DNA of 64,000 nt, from positions 335,099 to 399,098 of the forward strand of contig JAKOGI010000816.1 of the NCBI GenBank assembly GCA_029747015.1, written 5' to 3'. The notes under the pieces were generated by a model. That model did not search any database, had not been told where the DNA came from, and was given only the letters and a program-made list of their open reading frames with translations. This DNA comes from Carnegiea gigantea (Eukaryota > Streptophyta > Magnoliopsida > Caryophyllales > Cactaceae). Position 1 is the first letter of the stretch; each line of letters opens with the position of its first letter. A program made the position numbers and the translations under genes. This document shows positions 37,401-42,773 of the stretch, one piece after another.

Positions 37401-40400
37401 ACCCCTCATCGGCCTAAAGAGTTGTTTTCTTCCCAAGCCCAAAGCCTTCATCGACCTTGTCCTTGCCTGGGACTTCCTACACTTGACGTCTAACCACGGG
37501 AACCATCTCTCTTCTTCATCATAAGCCTTTCGAGAGATTAAGGAACTCTAACAGGTCAACGGGTAAGAGTCCTTTTTGAGATTGTCCATGGATATTCCCC
37601 TTGCACCGCCACTGACCTTATTCCCTTCCCTCTTGATGCCCGAGTCTCTAACCCTGCCTCCACATTTGCCCAACATGTGCATGATTTGCATGCTGAGATT
37701 CGTCATAAAATTGCAATGAATAACAACAGCTATAAGTTATATAAATTATAAGCTTTCAGCTGATGTGCATTGCAGGGACACTTCTTTTGGGATGGGTGAT
37801 CTTGTTATGGCTCGTATTTGTTCTGAAAAACTACCTAAACACTTCCACAAAAACCTCCACAGCCGGGCTATGGGTCCTTACCAGATTATCAAGAAGTTGG
37901 GATCTAATACTTATGTGCTTGCTTTACCTGACGACTCGGGTATTAGTTCTATTTTCAATGTGGAAGATCTAACCCTTCACGGAGGTACTTTTGAGCTTCC
38001 TATTCTTCCTTTTGGTGCTTCTGCAGGTACTAGGCCCCCAAAGCTTCCTCCTGTTCTACATGCGTCATATACTGGCGTTAGCTGAGTTGGACGATGAGTT
38101 TGGGGCGTCTTCTTCCTCCATGGTCAAGCCGGCCATGATTCAATGATCGTGTTTTTCCACGGATGAGGTCCGCACTTGGGATCTTGCACTTCTGGAACCT
38201 TTAATACAATTCTTTCCGATGATTACTTACCCCCAAAAAAAAAAAAAATACAATTCTTTCCGGTGGTGGAGAATGATGCAGTATCACGGAAAATAAAAGC
38301 TTAGGAATCTGGGGATTATCTTTTAATAGTAGACTATCTTTTCATTATCTTTTTTATTTGGGAACAATATCTTTTTTATTTTCTAGTTTCCTTAATGTTT
38401 AGGCCTTTCTTATTTAAACTTTCAGTTATGCACGTCAATGTTTTCTAGTATAGGAATTGCTCTTAGAGCGTCCTACATCAATTGTTTCCCAGTGTAGGAA
38501 TTGCTCATAGAGCATCATACATTAGCTCCATTGCTATACCTCGAGCTCAATCTCGTCTGCACCAGATCTGTCATTTTCTCAGCCTCACCAACACTATTGA
38601 ACCCCTAAAAACCTCACCAAAAAGTGGGGATTGATACTATTAATAATAACAACAAATCCAACTAATCTTCGGAAACATATCATGAAATTGGTTCTAGTAA
38701 TAGAGGCAGAGAGTGAAAAAAAGGGGATAAATTTTTAGGAGGGATTCTGAGGAGAGAGAAAACTAGGGTTTGTTTCAATTTTGAATTTAGCCTATCTATC
38801 GGAACTTGGTAGGAGGGAATACACTAACATAACTCTGATGGCTATCTTTCTACTGAACGAAGGGTGTCTTTGGTTTGATAGAAGTGGAGTGGGACCAAAT
38901 CAGGAATTACACCAGAAGTTATGGGAACGTGACTTGATTCATAATATTATATGATTGGTGCAGTAAAGAAATGGAATTAGAGTATGTCTTGATTTATATG
39001 GGTCTGGGACAACTGGACAAGTCCTATAGTCTCAGGGAGTGACTTGATACTTGAAGGTGTCAAGTCTAGAGCTGGGTAACGGGTCAATTTCGTATCAGCC
39101 TTCCAAATAATTTAGATCTACTCAAAATTGAAAAATAACATGTTTTCAAGCTAAATGGTCAAATCGTGTCGACTTCGGGTCGAAATCGGTTCAGTTCATG
39201 TCGTGTTTGGGTTCCTCTCAGTAACTTCAGGTCGGGTTCAGGTTATCGTGTTGGACCAGACTTTTCTAACTCTAGTCAAGTCCCACACCTGAAAACTCCA
39301 AACTAATACCTGGGATTGCATTAGATACCTGAAACTGGTCAGATCCCATTCCATAATTCCAACACAAGTTGCACAACACCATCCAAAGAAGTCGCCAATA
39401 TGACACCACATTATTTTCTGAGCCAAGCAAGTTGATTTTGCTGGTCATGGGACATGTCGAGCCAGTGTTTACTATCTTTTTATTGTTTTTTTGGGTTTTT
39501 TTTTTGGGGGGGGGGGGGGTTGTTCCCAGGGCTAGTATTGCTGTTGTGGCAAATCTGTTCTTTTTGTGCTGTACATTCCATGCAGATCAAATAATTTGCT
39601 GTGGCCCTTTCTAGTTTGCAAATTCTTTCTATGGTTTACACTTTACGTGGATCTCTTATGGGAATTTGGTAAAATTCATGAATGCATGTTCTTTTCTAGA
39701 TTGCTGCAATATCTGAAGAGGCTTCTGATGCAGATGGAGAGAATGTTAATTCAGAAATAAGATCGTCAATTCCTTTCAGATGGAAATCTTTCGACATGCA
39801 ATCTGTTGTGGCAGCTACGGAAGATCTGCTGTTGTTTATCTTATCTGAAAAGGGTCTTAGGATTCGTCAGTATCTCGTAAGAGATATACTTAAAGCAGTT
39901 GATGCACTTCTGCAGGAAGACCTAGTTGCTTGCAATTTCGATGGCTATTCTATTGAGAGGAAAACTTCAATATCTGAGGTCAGTTTGGTTTTCTCGATCT
40001 TTCTGTTTGGTTGATTATCAAGTACATATGAAATTAGACTGTGAGTTGGTAGCTATTGCTCTGCCTTGCTATTAATCAAACTGATCCCAAAGGACGAGCT
40101 TCTGTCCCATTGGCTCATTAGATGGCTTATATTCAATTTAGGGAATAGCACATGATGATTTCAATTTAGGGAATGCCACTTGTATGCAATTAGCTTTGAC
40201 AATCTCTAACGGAGCAAATCTTCACATCTGCTTCGGCATTAGGAGTTCTAAACTGCCATTTTTTATTTTATTTATAGTTATGCTACATTTAAATCATAGC
40301 AATGGTGGACCTCTATTCCGGTGGCACTTGGTCGTATGTTCAAGAGTCCTGGTTAGTGGTTGCCTGTCAGTTTCCTATTGAACTTTTGCCCGGGCAATGA

Positions 40401-42773
40401 TGAATGGGAGAGGAAAGCAAGCATAGAGCTAAGAAGTGAGGGAAAGGATGGTGGTACTGACTGCTTATGTAGGAAATAAGGATTTCGATTCTTCATAAAA
40501 TCCAATTTGTTCTCTGACAATTAGCGAAGCAGTGATATAAATCATGATAATATAGATCATGATAATATGAAGCTTTCCACTAGACTGAGTTGTAGGGAAG
40601 GTTTGTGTACTCCATCATGAGTTTGATCTACATCAAGTGATGTTGGTGTTTGTCTTCTCAAGGAAACTAAAACAAGTAAGATAATCATACCAGATAAACA
40701 AAGTAGATGGCGGGTAACACATACCTGAAAATATTTGATGAATGTTGGCCATCAGGGGGTGGTCGTTGTTGAACCTCAGCCATCAAAGGACGGCTTCATG
40801 ATAAGAATCCTACATTCCATTCTAGGGAGGTAGGTTCGGATGCTATTGGAGCCATGAGGAGCTTACTGTCTCCCCTTGCCCTTTCCCTCTCCCATGCCTG
40901 CCTCCTTAGGGAGCCCGCATGAGACATGGGCCCCTAGGAGGGCCACCTTCCCCACGAAAAAAAGGAATTTGGTAAATTTGCAGTCCCTTAATATCTTTCT
41001 GGAAATATCATATAAGCTGGCGTAACAAAGCTCAAGTTGCCTGCAGGATGGGGCCTGTTGTTGGACGTTATTGTTTCTTTTTGGTTCTGGAGTCCTTGGG
41101 ATGCTCAAAGGTCTTTACATCTTCTTCTTAAACTTAGCTGATGTTCCATGATTATGGACCCGGGATCATATGTGTATGTAGGGGATCTGATGATAAGTTC
41201 TCGACCCCTGGGTAAGAGTTCGTTTACTTTATTCATTTTGGTTTGCAAAGTTGCTCAACATCTTGGATGCAGTAGTGATCTATGTGCTCTGTTCTGGTTG
41301 TCAAACATAAGTTTGCATATGTTGAGCAGCCTTTATACACATGCATAGAAATAGATGGGGATATCATGTAGCACAAAGATTAGAGGACTATGTATAGCAA
41401 AATGCCTTGTCAAACTTGAGTTTCTTTCTCTGTCGAGTGGCAGGAAGTTGTCATTTCTAAAACAAGGGTGCAACAAGAAAAGGTTACCATGCAGTTTAGG
41501 GTTGGGTCTGCTTATGTCCAACCCTTCACATGCTGGTCAAGCAGCACTCCAGGATATTAGTTTGGTTTGATATATACCTTACGGTGCTGCATGTCACAGA
41601 ATGGTATTTTACACAGCCTGAAGCCCTTGCGACGCTAGCAAACTTTACCTTCCAAGCAAGTGTGCTAGTAAGACTTGGCCAAACTTGACTTAGACTCAAG
41701 GAGATTAAGTAAAGTGGAAACAAGATAACACATGAGAGAGAGTTTGGGAGAATGTCCCTTTATTACTCAATGCTTGGTTGCTTGGTTTACAAATGAGCCC
41801 CCTTGGGGTACATATAGTCCTCCGTCTTCTCAATGGACGGTGCAGATTGATTTAATCCAATGGCGTACAATAAGTGTTTGGAACGTGCCACACAAATATT
41901 CTAGATTCTATACAAGTGTGGAATATTGTGGAGCCTTGTGGAACTTTCTAGAGAGCTATGACACCTAGACTCTCCATTTTACCCTGCCGTACCCGTGTCG
42001 GACACGACACTCTGCGTATGGGACATAGCATCCTTGTTGGGCCCTTATCCAAACTCTAAAGCAGCGAGGGTGAAAAAAATTAGGAAGATGTGGTCTTTTT
42101 GTTTCTCTGTCCATTATTATTTTAATGGATCTTTAATGTTCAACCGTTTGGCAAGTTGACAACCTTGTAACTATTGAAATATTCTTAGAAAATTAACTTG
42201 AAACGTCTGGAAGGTCCCGGAGCATTCTAGAAATTCTAGGACATTCGAGAGGTTCTAAAACATTCTAAAAGGTCCTGCAGCATTATAGAAGTCTCCAGAA
42301 ACTTGGCCCGTGGCATGCAGCGGTAATATCACCTCAATGTCTGTTACTTGCATATAAAGAGGGGAGAGTGTGCTTTTTTTTTTTTTTTTTTAAGTTTATG
42401 ATGCAATCATTCTGCTGGTCGAGCTCATGTTTCTTTTCATTTAAACTAATGATAATTTTGCTTTATCTCATTACAGGAACATACAATGGTAACAAGGATG
42501 GCAAATGGGTTTCGGTATTTTGGGCAGGCTTTGAGGAAGGCCCCAGAAGCATGGGTTGCTATGTTGGCGCGCTTGTCAGTGAAACCAGAGTTCCTTGCCT
42601 TCATTCTGGACCTGATTTCAGCCTTGATGCAGCATTCCAGCCGTAAAATACCTGAGACTTGTTGGATCTGTCTTTCTAAACTACTGCATAAAGCAGTGGT
42701 CAGCTCCAAATCTGATGACCTACGACATGGGCACGTGGCTAGTTCTTTTGATGCCAGGAATGACAGTGCCTGA
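1644..42773 (+). CDS. ABC1K (ABC1/ADCK/UbiB-like) atypical kinase, 3' ten exons, 5' end missing
   Basis: Exons: 1644-1715, 1796-1931, 2079-2236, 9502-9586, 13739-13920, 14061-14222, 14889-15038, 26447-26707, 39700-39978, 42477-42773. All introns are GT-AG and phases join without a break, giving 593 residues and stop TGA. Numbering from the first visible residue: the [13 protein letters not shown] part of the KxGQ motif at 1-13, the alanine-rich AAAS loop at 60-63 that replaces the usual glycine-rich loop, VAVKVQRPG with Lys81, catalytic-loop HADPHPGN with Asp229 and Asn234, and DFG at 247-249. All family-defining residues are present, so the protein looks functional. Plant ABC1K proteins act mostly in plastids (plastoglobules) or mitochondria, in prenyl-lipid metabolism and stress responses. 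The sequence most resembles, from memory, the Arabidopsis At5g24970 type; that assignment and the organelle are inference because the N-terminus is not visible. The introns are packed with TEs. Confidence 0.93.
1796..1931 (+). CDS. ABC1K exon b (alanine-rich AAAS loop)
   Basis: Acceptor TATGCAG, donor AAAG|GTTTGG. Encodes [14 protein letters not shown] through [13 protein letters not shown] and ends one base into the next codon. The AAAS motif is the hallmark that separates ABC1 kinases from canonical protein kinases. Confidence 0.93.
2079..2236 (+). CDS. ABC1K exon c (VAVKVQRPG lysine)
   Basis: Acceptor CTTGCAG, donor GAGATG|GTGAGA. Encodes [18 protein letters not shown], which holds the ATP-site lysine, and then the helix ending [15 protein letters not shown]. 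The phase continues from exon b with no frameshift. Confidence 0.93.
2237..3205. other. ABC1K intron 3, left part, no recognised element
   Basis: AT-rich intronic sequence between exon c and the first LINE. I saw no coding signal or clear repeat boundary. Confidence 0.6.
3223..4022 (-). mobile_element. 5'-truncated L1-type LINE with 17-bp TSD
   Basis: The poly(T) at 3223-3236 is the LINE poly(A) tail read on the opposite strand. Direct repeats ATTTGTGAAATCCATTG at 3206-3222 and 4023-4039 are perfect target-site duplications, so both boundaries are exact. Minus-strand fragments match the C-terminal zinc-binding region of plant LINE ORF2 (for example [20 protein letters not shown], and [14 protein letters not shown] near the 3' end). 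Only about 0.8 kb of the 3' end was inserted. It belongs to the same subfamily as the sense LINE whose tail ends near 23456. Confidence 0.9.
4611..5555 (-). mobile_element. Decayed antisense LINE 3' fragment
   Basis: It starts with a T-rich/GGGG tail and then the LINE 3' UTR motif (CAAGATCAAAAGGTTGGATGC, in part). Minus-strand reading gives pieces such as [10 protein letters not shown] and [17 protein letters not shown] that match the zinc-binding C-terminal part of the full-length LINE at 16616-22692. The 5' boundary is fuzzy. A segment around 5457-5493 is imperfectly repeated at 5518-5553 (AAAGAG..GGGGAAA..TCTCTTAA..GGAGCA.CTTA), which looks like a local tandem duplication inside the LINE. 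Confidence 0.75.
5990..7735 (+). mobile_element. Heavily decayed sense LINE: RT and zinc-binding remnants
   Basis: Near 6040-6150 the + strand reads [14 protein letters not shown] and [12 protein letters not shown], with a stop between, matching the RT core of the full-length copy ([28 protein letters not shown]). Further on, 6647-7490 holds pieces of the C-terminal domain ([30 protein letters not shown]). It ends with the LINE 3' end, a C-rich stretch and poly(A) at 7690-7735. Frameshifts and stops throughout; no coding capacity. Confidence 0.82.
7736..8545. other. ABC1K intron 3, unassigned
   Basis: AT-rich intron sequence between the LINE remnant and the hAT-type MITE. No coding or repeat signal recognised. 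Confidence 0.55.
8554..8996. mobile_element. hAT-type MITE copy 1 (443 bp) with perfect 8-bp TSD
   Basis: Termini are inverted: CTTAGTTTTTAAAAGCGCG at the left, and at the right AAACTAAG, the reverse complement of CTTAGTTT. The 8-bp duplication GTGTATCC lies at 8546-8553 and 8997-9004. Subterminal regions are dense in GAGGCGC/GCGCCTC repeats around an AT-rich centre. Length, short TIR and 8-bp TSD fit a non-autonomous hAT element. It is homologous, in opposite orientation, to 36748-37212, and at the termini to 52432-54393. Confidence 0.92.
8966..9075. repeat. 55-bp tandem duplication across the MITE right end and TSD
   Basis: The stretch containing the MITE terminus, the TSD and the flank (CTAAGGTGTATCCTTGAATG...) occurs twice with a 55-bp period: the CTAAG end is at 8996 and again at 9051. 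The duplication therefore arose after insertion and copied part of the element together with host flank. Confidence 0.88.
9253..9414. mobile_element. Small TIR element (162 bp)
   Basis: Perfect 12-bp terminal inverted repeats GGATTCAAAATG ... CATTTTGAATCC enclose a segment with CG-rich and AT-rich parts. I found no convincing target duplication, so the superfamily is open. Confidence 0.6.
9502..9586 (+). CDS. ABC1K exon d
   Basis: Acceptor TTTGCACAG, donor CCAT|GTAAGT. Encodes [20 protein letters not shown] and then ASLYASYP, the helical segment after the ATP-site lysine. It is separated from exon c by 7.3 kb of TE-bearing intron, yet the phase is exact. Confidence 0.93.
9587..11009. other. 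ABC1K intron 4, left part, with T/G homopolymer tract
   Basis: Mostly unassigned intron. At about 9779-9815 a C/T run is followed by T11 and a long G run, bounded by similar AGTTGATCTTTTT (left) and AGTTGAATCTTTT (right) sequences. This fits a tiny antisense poly(A)-type insertion. Confidence 0.5.
11010..11268 (+). mobile_element. LINE 3'-end fragment, sense
   Basis: The + strand near 11036-11125 reads [30 protein letters not shown] in alternating frames. It is the same C-terminal segment and 3' UTR (GGGTTATAATTAGTCTTTTGGGATGC...TTTCAGCATCC) seen at 7450-7680. It ends in a C-rich run and short A run. Very short and non-coding. Confidence 0.75.
11269..13738. other. ABC1K intron 4, right part
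   Basis: Unassigned AT-rich intron. Noted: an imperfect direct repeat of about 40 bp at 11588-11626 and 11640-11677, and a segment near 11900-12090 that resembles 23690-23870. No coding signal that I trust. Confidence 0.5.
13739..13920 (+). CDS. ABC1K exon e
   Basis: Acceptor TTTTAAAG, an unusual purine-rich 3' splice site. Donor GATATG|GTATCT. Encodes [20 protein letters not shown], then [20 protein letters not shown] and LTDEEEL; LTMEWI.G is strongly conserved in the family. The phase with exons d and f is correct, which supports the odd acceptor. Confidence 0.9.
14061..14222 (+). CDS. ABC1K exon f (catalytic loop and DFG)
   Basis: Acceptor TTTTTCAG, donor CGTGTG|GTATGA. Encodes [40 protein letters not shown] and [14 protein letters not shown]. 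It contains the invariant HADPHPGN and DFG motifs needed for nucleotide and metal binding. Confidence 0.95.
14889..15038 (+). CDS. ABC1K exon g
   Basis: Acceptor TTTTTTCCAG, donor TTTCAG|GTTCGT. Encodes [29 protein letters not shown] and [10 protein letters not shown], the C-lobe helices after DFG. Phase 0 at both ends. Confidence 0.94.
15191..15306. repeat. Tandem repeat, three units of about 40 bp
   Basis: Units begin TCCTTTGTACTTTTGTAT.. and then CATTTGTACTTTTGTAT.. and CATTTGTACTTTGTATTTG; each ends in AGGTCTATCAT or AGATCTATCAC. Situated in ABC1K intron 7. No known function. Confidence 0.85.
15979..16410 (+). pseudogene. LINE ORF2 fragment downstream of the RT domain
   Basis: A 143-residue open stretch from the ORF2 of the older sense [54 protein letters not shown]. 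These are the usual sequences between RT and the zinc-binding (zf-RVT) domain of plant LINEs. The initial ATG overlaps the TSD and is fortuitous. It is a truncated retrotransposon remnant, not a host gene. Confidence 0.88.
16836..17606 (-). pseudogene. LINE ORF2, C-terminal zinc-binding (zf-RVT) block
   Basis: 256 residues reading [79 protein letters not shown] and [14 protein letters not shown]. The C..C and H...C residues of [15 protein letters not shown] form the zinc-binding signature typical of plant LINE ORF2. It is in a different frame from the RT block upstream, so ORF2 is broken. Confidence 0.9.
18017..19237 (-). pseudogene. LINE ORF2, reverse transcriptase block
   Basis: 406 residues with all RT landmarks of the RVT_1 family: [51 protein letters not shown] and the catalytic [10 protein letters not shown], followed by SYLGLPLG. 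The FADD aspartates are intact. Upstream parts (19330-19575) encode the linker between endonuclease and RT ([20 protein letters not shown]) in another frame. The enzyme would copy LINE RNA at a nicked target, but frameshifts make the present copy defective. Confidence 0.93.
19545..20373 (-). pseudogene. LINE ORF2, AP-type endonuclease block
   Basis: The N-terminal endonuclease of ORF2 appears in pieces: [36 protein letters not shown] (20373-20041), then [20 protein letters not shown] and [20 protein letters not shown] (19998-19717). SWNVRG, the ET pair and GDFNEIL are the standard exonuclease/endonuclease/phosphatase motifs. A stop at 20041-20043 and a frameshift near 19800 break it. This domain nicks the target for target-primed reverse transcription. 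Confidence 0.9.
20348..21924 (-). pseudogene. LINE ORF1 (RNA-binding gag-like) remnants
   Basis: Several minus-strand stretches (21924-21616, 21596-21087, 21059-20682, 20596-20348) lie between the 5' UTR and the endonuclease, the usual ORF1 place. Reading gives [21 protein letters not shown] and [20 protein letters not shown] (recalling the DUF4283-type domain of plant LINE ORF1), then [10 protein letters not shown], a possible partial zinc knuckle. Frames change several times. The domain call is from resemblance only. Confidence 0.65.
22093..22640 (-). promoter_or_regulatory. GC-rich 5' UTR/internal promoter region of the nested LINE
   Basis: Markedly GC- and CpG-rich stretch (many CCGGCG) in otherwise AT-rich sequence, at the 5' end of the antisense LINE and next to its TSD. 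It includes a short CT microsatellite (22501-22520). LINEs carry internal 5' promoters, so this is the likely promoter; that is inferred from position. Confidence 0.5.
23470..26446. other. ABC1K intron 7, right part, including CT/CA microsatellite
   Basis: Unassigned intron apart from the TIR element at 24262-24981 and a compound microsatellite: (CT)n 25393-25422, then (CA)n 25431-25454. Its ORFs are repeat artefacts. A C run at about 26250-26259 followed by A-rich sequence resembles other short poly(A)-type tracts in the window. Confidence 0.6.
24262..24981. mobile_element. Candidate MITE with imperfect TIRs of about 40 bp
   Basis: The left arm GTACGGGAATATGGTACACA, continuing CTGTTTTTAAGCACTAAAG, pairs with the reverse complement of the right arm: GTACAGGAATACTGTGCACA, then CTATTATCATAACACTAAAC. 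The inside carries many copies of ACACCAAAA and TTTAGTGTA. No convincing TSD was found, so ends and superfamily are uncertain. Confidence 0.6.
26447..26707 (+). CDS. ABC1K exon h
   Basis: Acceptor TTGATTTCAG, donor CGTTTG|GTAAGT. Encodes [60 protein letters not shown] and [21 protein letters not shown] and RLLADPSP are standard ABC1K C-lobe motifs. It joins exon g in phase 0 across an 11.4-kb intron. Confidence 0.94.
26708..29635. other. ABC1K intron 8, left part
   Basis: No recognised element. It includes a 97-codon minus-strand open frame at 27454-27747 that I could not assign, and a T13/G10 homopolymer junction near 28509-28533. Confidence 0.5.
29640..30520 (-). pseudogene. PDS5 pseudogene: Tudor-like domain and C-terminal tail
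   Basis: Reads [14 protein letters not shown], then after a frameshift in an A run [20 protein letters not shown] and [18 protein letters not shown]. This is the Tudor pattern of plant PDS5C proteins (VGS.I.VWWP.D...YKGVVESFD...KHK..Y.DGD.E.L). The [18 protein letters not shown] tail leads into a 15-base C run (30199-30213), and then basic and acidic sequence. Confidence 0.82.
30540..31885 (-). pseudogene. PDS5 pseudogene: middle segment and disordered linker
   Basis: Starts [20 protein letters not shown], then [20 protein letters not shown], which matches the PDS5 repeat region. A TGA follows at once. Then an acidic/serine-rich linker ([60 protein letters not shown]). Several frame changes and a C run near 30688-30699. 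No splice-like boundaries were needed to read it. Confidence 0.78.
31886..33308. mobile_element. Solo-LTR-like insertion (1423 bp) with 5-bp TSD
   Basis: Begins TGTTGTGATTTTCCGCAAGT and ends TTTATGGTTGAACA, i.e. 5'-TG...CA-3', and is flanked by the direct repeat CCAAG at 31881-31885 and 33309-33313. Removing it plus one TSD copy rejoins the PDS5 reading across MTL/LEQSEDV. No gag or pol is visible inside, so a large solo LTR (or LTR-ended non-autonomous unit) is the best call. The proline-rich frames near 32700-33140 are compositional. Confidence 0.85.
33314..33790 (-). pseudogene. PDS5 pseudogene: N-terminal segment
   Basis: Reads [80 protein letters not shown] and [20 protein letters not shown] up to MDIIMTL. 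The RITAPDAP and VMLDLECD motifs are diagnostic of plant PDS5. Relative to family members, about 25 residues seem missing between VEQSPS and KVDI, consistent with a skipped exon in the source mRNA or a later deletion. Confidence 0.85.
33792..34101 (+). repeat. 5' LTR of the gypsy element in the PDS5 pseudogene
   Basis: Starts TGCAG, ends TACTACA. Matches 38277-38521. Within it GGAATTGCTC(A/T)TAGAGCGTnCTACAT occurs twice as an internal repeat (34034-34061 and 34077-34104). TATTTAAA at about 33938-33945 could serve as a TATA-like element. Confidence 0.85.
35444..35823. mobile_element. MITE nested in gypsy gag region (380 bp)
   Basis: The left end GAGAGCAAATGCACTGGTG pairs with the reverse complement of the right end, CAGAGCAAGAACAATGGCG. 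The interior changes abruptly from very GC-rich (35460-35575) to T-rich. The gag-like reading lies on both sides. The TSD is unclear. Confidence 0.6.
36748..37212. mobile_element. hAT-type MITE copy 2 (465 bp) with perfect 8-bp TSD
   Basis: Ends CTTAGTTTAAAAAGCCCGC ... GCTTTTTAAAACTAAG are inverted repeats. TSD ACCCCTGC is at 36740-36747 and 37213-37220. The whole element is an inverted copy of 8554-8996, with the same GCGCCTC-rich subterminal regions. It is inserted in the internal region of the gypsy element, so it is younger than that element. Confidence 0.93.
37763..38085 (+). pseudogene. Gypsy integrase C-terminal fragment
   Basis: Reads [60 protein letters not shown] and [11 protein letters not shown]. 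This is the GPF/GPY module that ends plant gypsy integrases (GDLVM.R.....GPF.I.KK....Y...LP...GIS..FNV.DL). The catalytic core is not present upstream, so only the tail remains. Confidence 0.88.
38219..38246 (+). mobile_element. 28-bp poly(A) insertion with 16-bp TSD (micro-LINE)
   Basis: AATACAATTCTTTCCG at 38203-38218 is repeated exactly at 38247-38262, enclosing ATGATTACTTACCCCC plus an A run. This is the product expected of target-primed reverse transcription with extreme 5' truncation; the C-rich end before poly(A) matches local LINE 3' ends (7690-7730, 53040-53066). Confidence 0.8.
38525..38790 (-). promoter_or_regulatory. PDS5 pseudogene 5' UTR and start codon
   Basis: Minus strand reads AAACCCTAGTTTTCTCTCTC, typical of plant 5' UTRs, then about 220 bases to ATGGAGC (38531-38525). 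Joined to the sequence after the gypsy element (33790 downward, TAGTCTCAGTCGG), ATG opens the PDS5 frame. The gypsy insertion therefore hit just after codon 2. Confidence 0.7.
39700..39978 (+). CDS. ABC1K exon i
   Basis: Acceptor TTTTCTAG, donor TCTGAG|GTCAGT. Encodes [60 protein letters not shown] and [10 protein letters not shown]. The [10 protein letters not shown] motif is shared with the longer plastid-type plant ABC1Ks. It is preceded by a 13-kb intron. Confidence 0.94.
39979..42190. other. ABC1K intron 9, including an LTR-like fragment
   Basis: Mostly unassigned. Around 41700-42010, GAGAATGTCCCTTTATTACT and following sequence look like the reverse complement of a retroelement LTR end, and CGTGTCGGACACGAC (41992-42006) is palindromic. 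I could not find partner LTRs or TSDs. Confidence 0.4.
42195..42370 (+). promoter_or_regulatory. TTC/GAA-rich (heat-shock-element-like) cluster with TATA motif
   Basis: A run of nTTCn/nGAAn units: CTGGAAGGTCC, CATTCTAGAAATTCTAGG (perfect TTCTAGAA at 42225-42232), ACATTCGAGAGGTTCTAAAA, CATTCTAAAAGG. A CATATAAAGAGG TATA-like site follows at 42351-42362. The layout resembles the U3 of heat-responsive LTRs. Spacing between several units is off the 5-bp rule, so function is uncertain. Confidence 0.4.
42477..42773 (+). CDS. ABC1K last exon j
   Basis: Acceptor CATTACAG. Encodes [40 protein letters not shown] and then a less conserved tail ending [14 protein letters not shown] at 42771-42773. This C-terminal extension lies after the kinase-like core. 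The first codons join exon i in phase 0. Confidence 0.9.
   Translation, partial: EHTMVTRMANGFRYFGQALRKAPEAWVAMLARLSVKPEFLAFILDLISALMQHSSRKIPETCWICLSKLLHKAVVSSKSDDLRHGHVASSFDARNDSA

Larger units (their letters stand above)
33791..38524 (+). mobile_element. Degenerate Ty3/gypsy LTR retrotransposon
   Basis: The 5' LTR (33792-34101) and 3' LTR (38277-38521) share TGCAGTATCACGGAAAATAA, TCTTTTAATAGTAGACTATC and the GGAATTGCTC.TAGAGCGT blocks; the 3' copy has a deletion of about 60 bp. After the 5' LTR, TTTGGGATCAGAG resembles the tRNA-Met-type primer site TGGTATCAGAG. Inside: gag start near 35206 ([20 protein letters not shown]), protease-adjacent [19 protein letters not shown] (37290-37350) and integrase C-terminus [20 protein letters not shown] (about 37785-38000). 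RT/RNaseH and most of the integrase are deleted. Two MITEs and a poly(A) mini-insertion are nested in it. The flanks CTAA/TTAG may be a decayed TSD. Confidence 0.88.
29640..38790 (-). pseudogene. PDS5-like cohesin-cofactor pseudogene (PDS5C type), antisense inside the ABC1K intron
   Basis: On the minus strand, in order: 5' UTR-like sequence with AAACCCTAG (about 38770-38532), ATG at 38531-38529, a gypsy insertion (38524-33791), N-terminal helical repeats (33790-33314), a solo-LTR-like insertion (33308-31886), more repeats (31885-31740), a long acidic/lysine-rich linker (31700-30540), a Tudor-like domain (about 30500-30330) and a basic tail ending [11 protein letters not shown]. Plant PDS5 proteins bind cohesin and have HEAT-like repeats plus a C-terminal Tudor domain. 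With both insertions removed the reading runs [16 protein letters not shown]... and MTL-VLEQSEDV. A stop after CAGKLKPYL, a one-base loss at MTL, and a frameshift in the Tudor A run show it is dead. No introns are visible in the coding parts, so a processed retrocopy is plausible. Confidence 0.85.
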
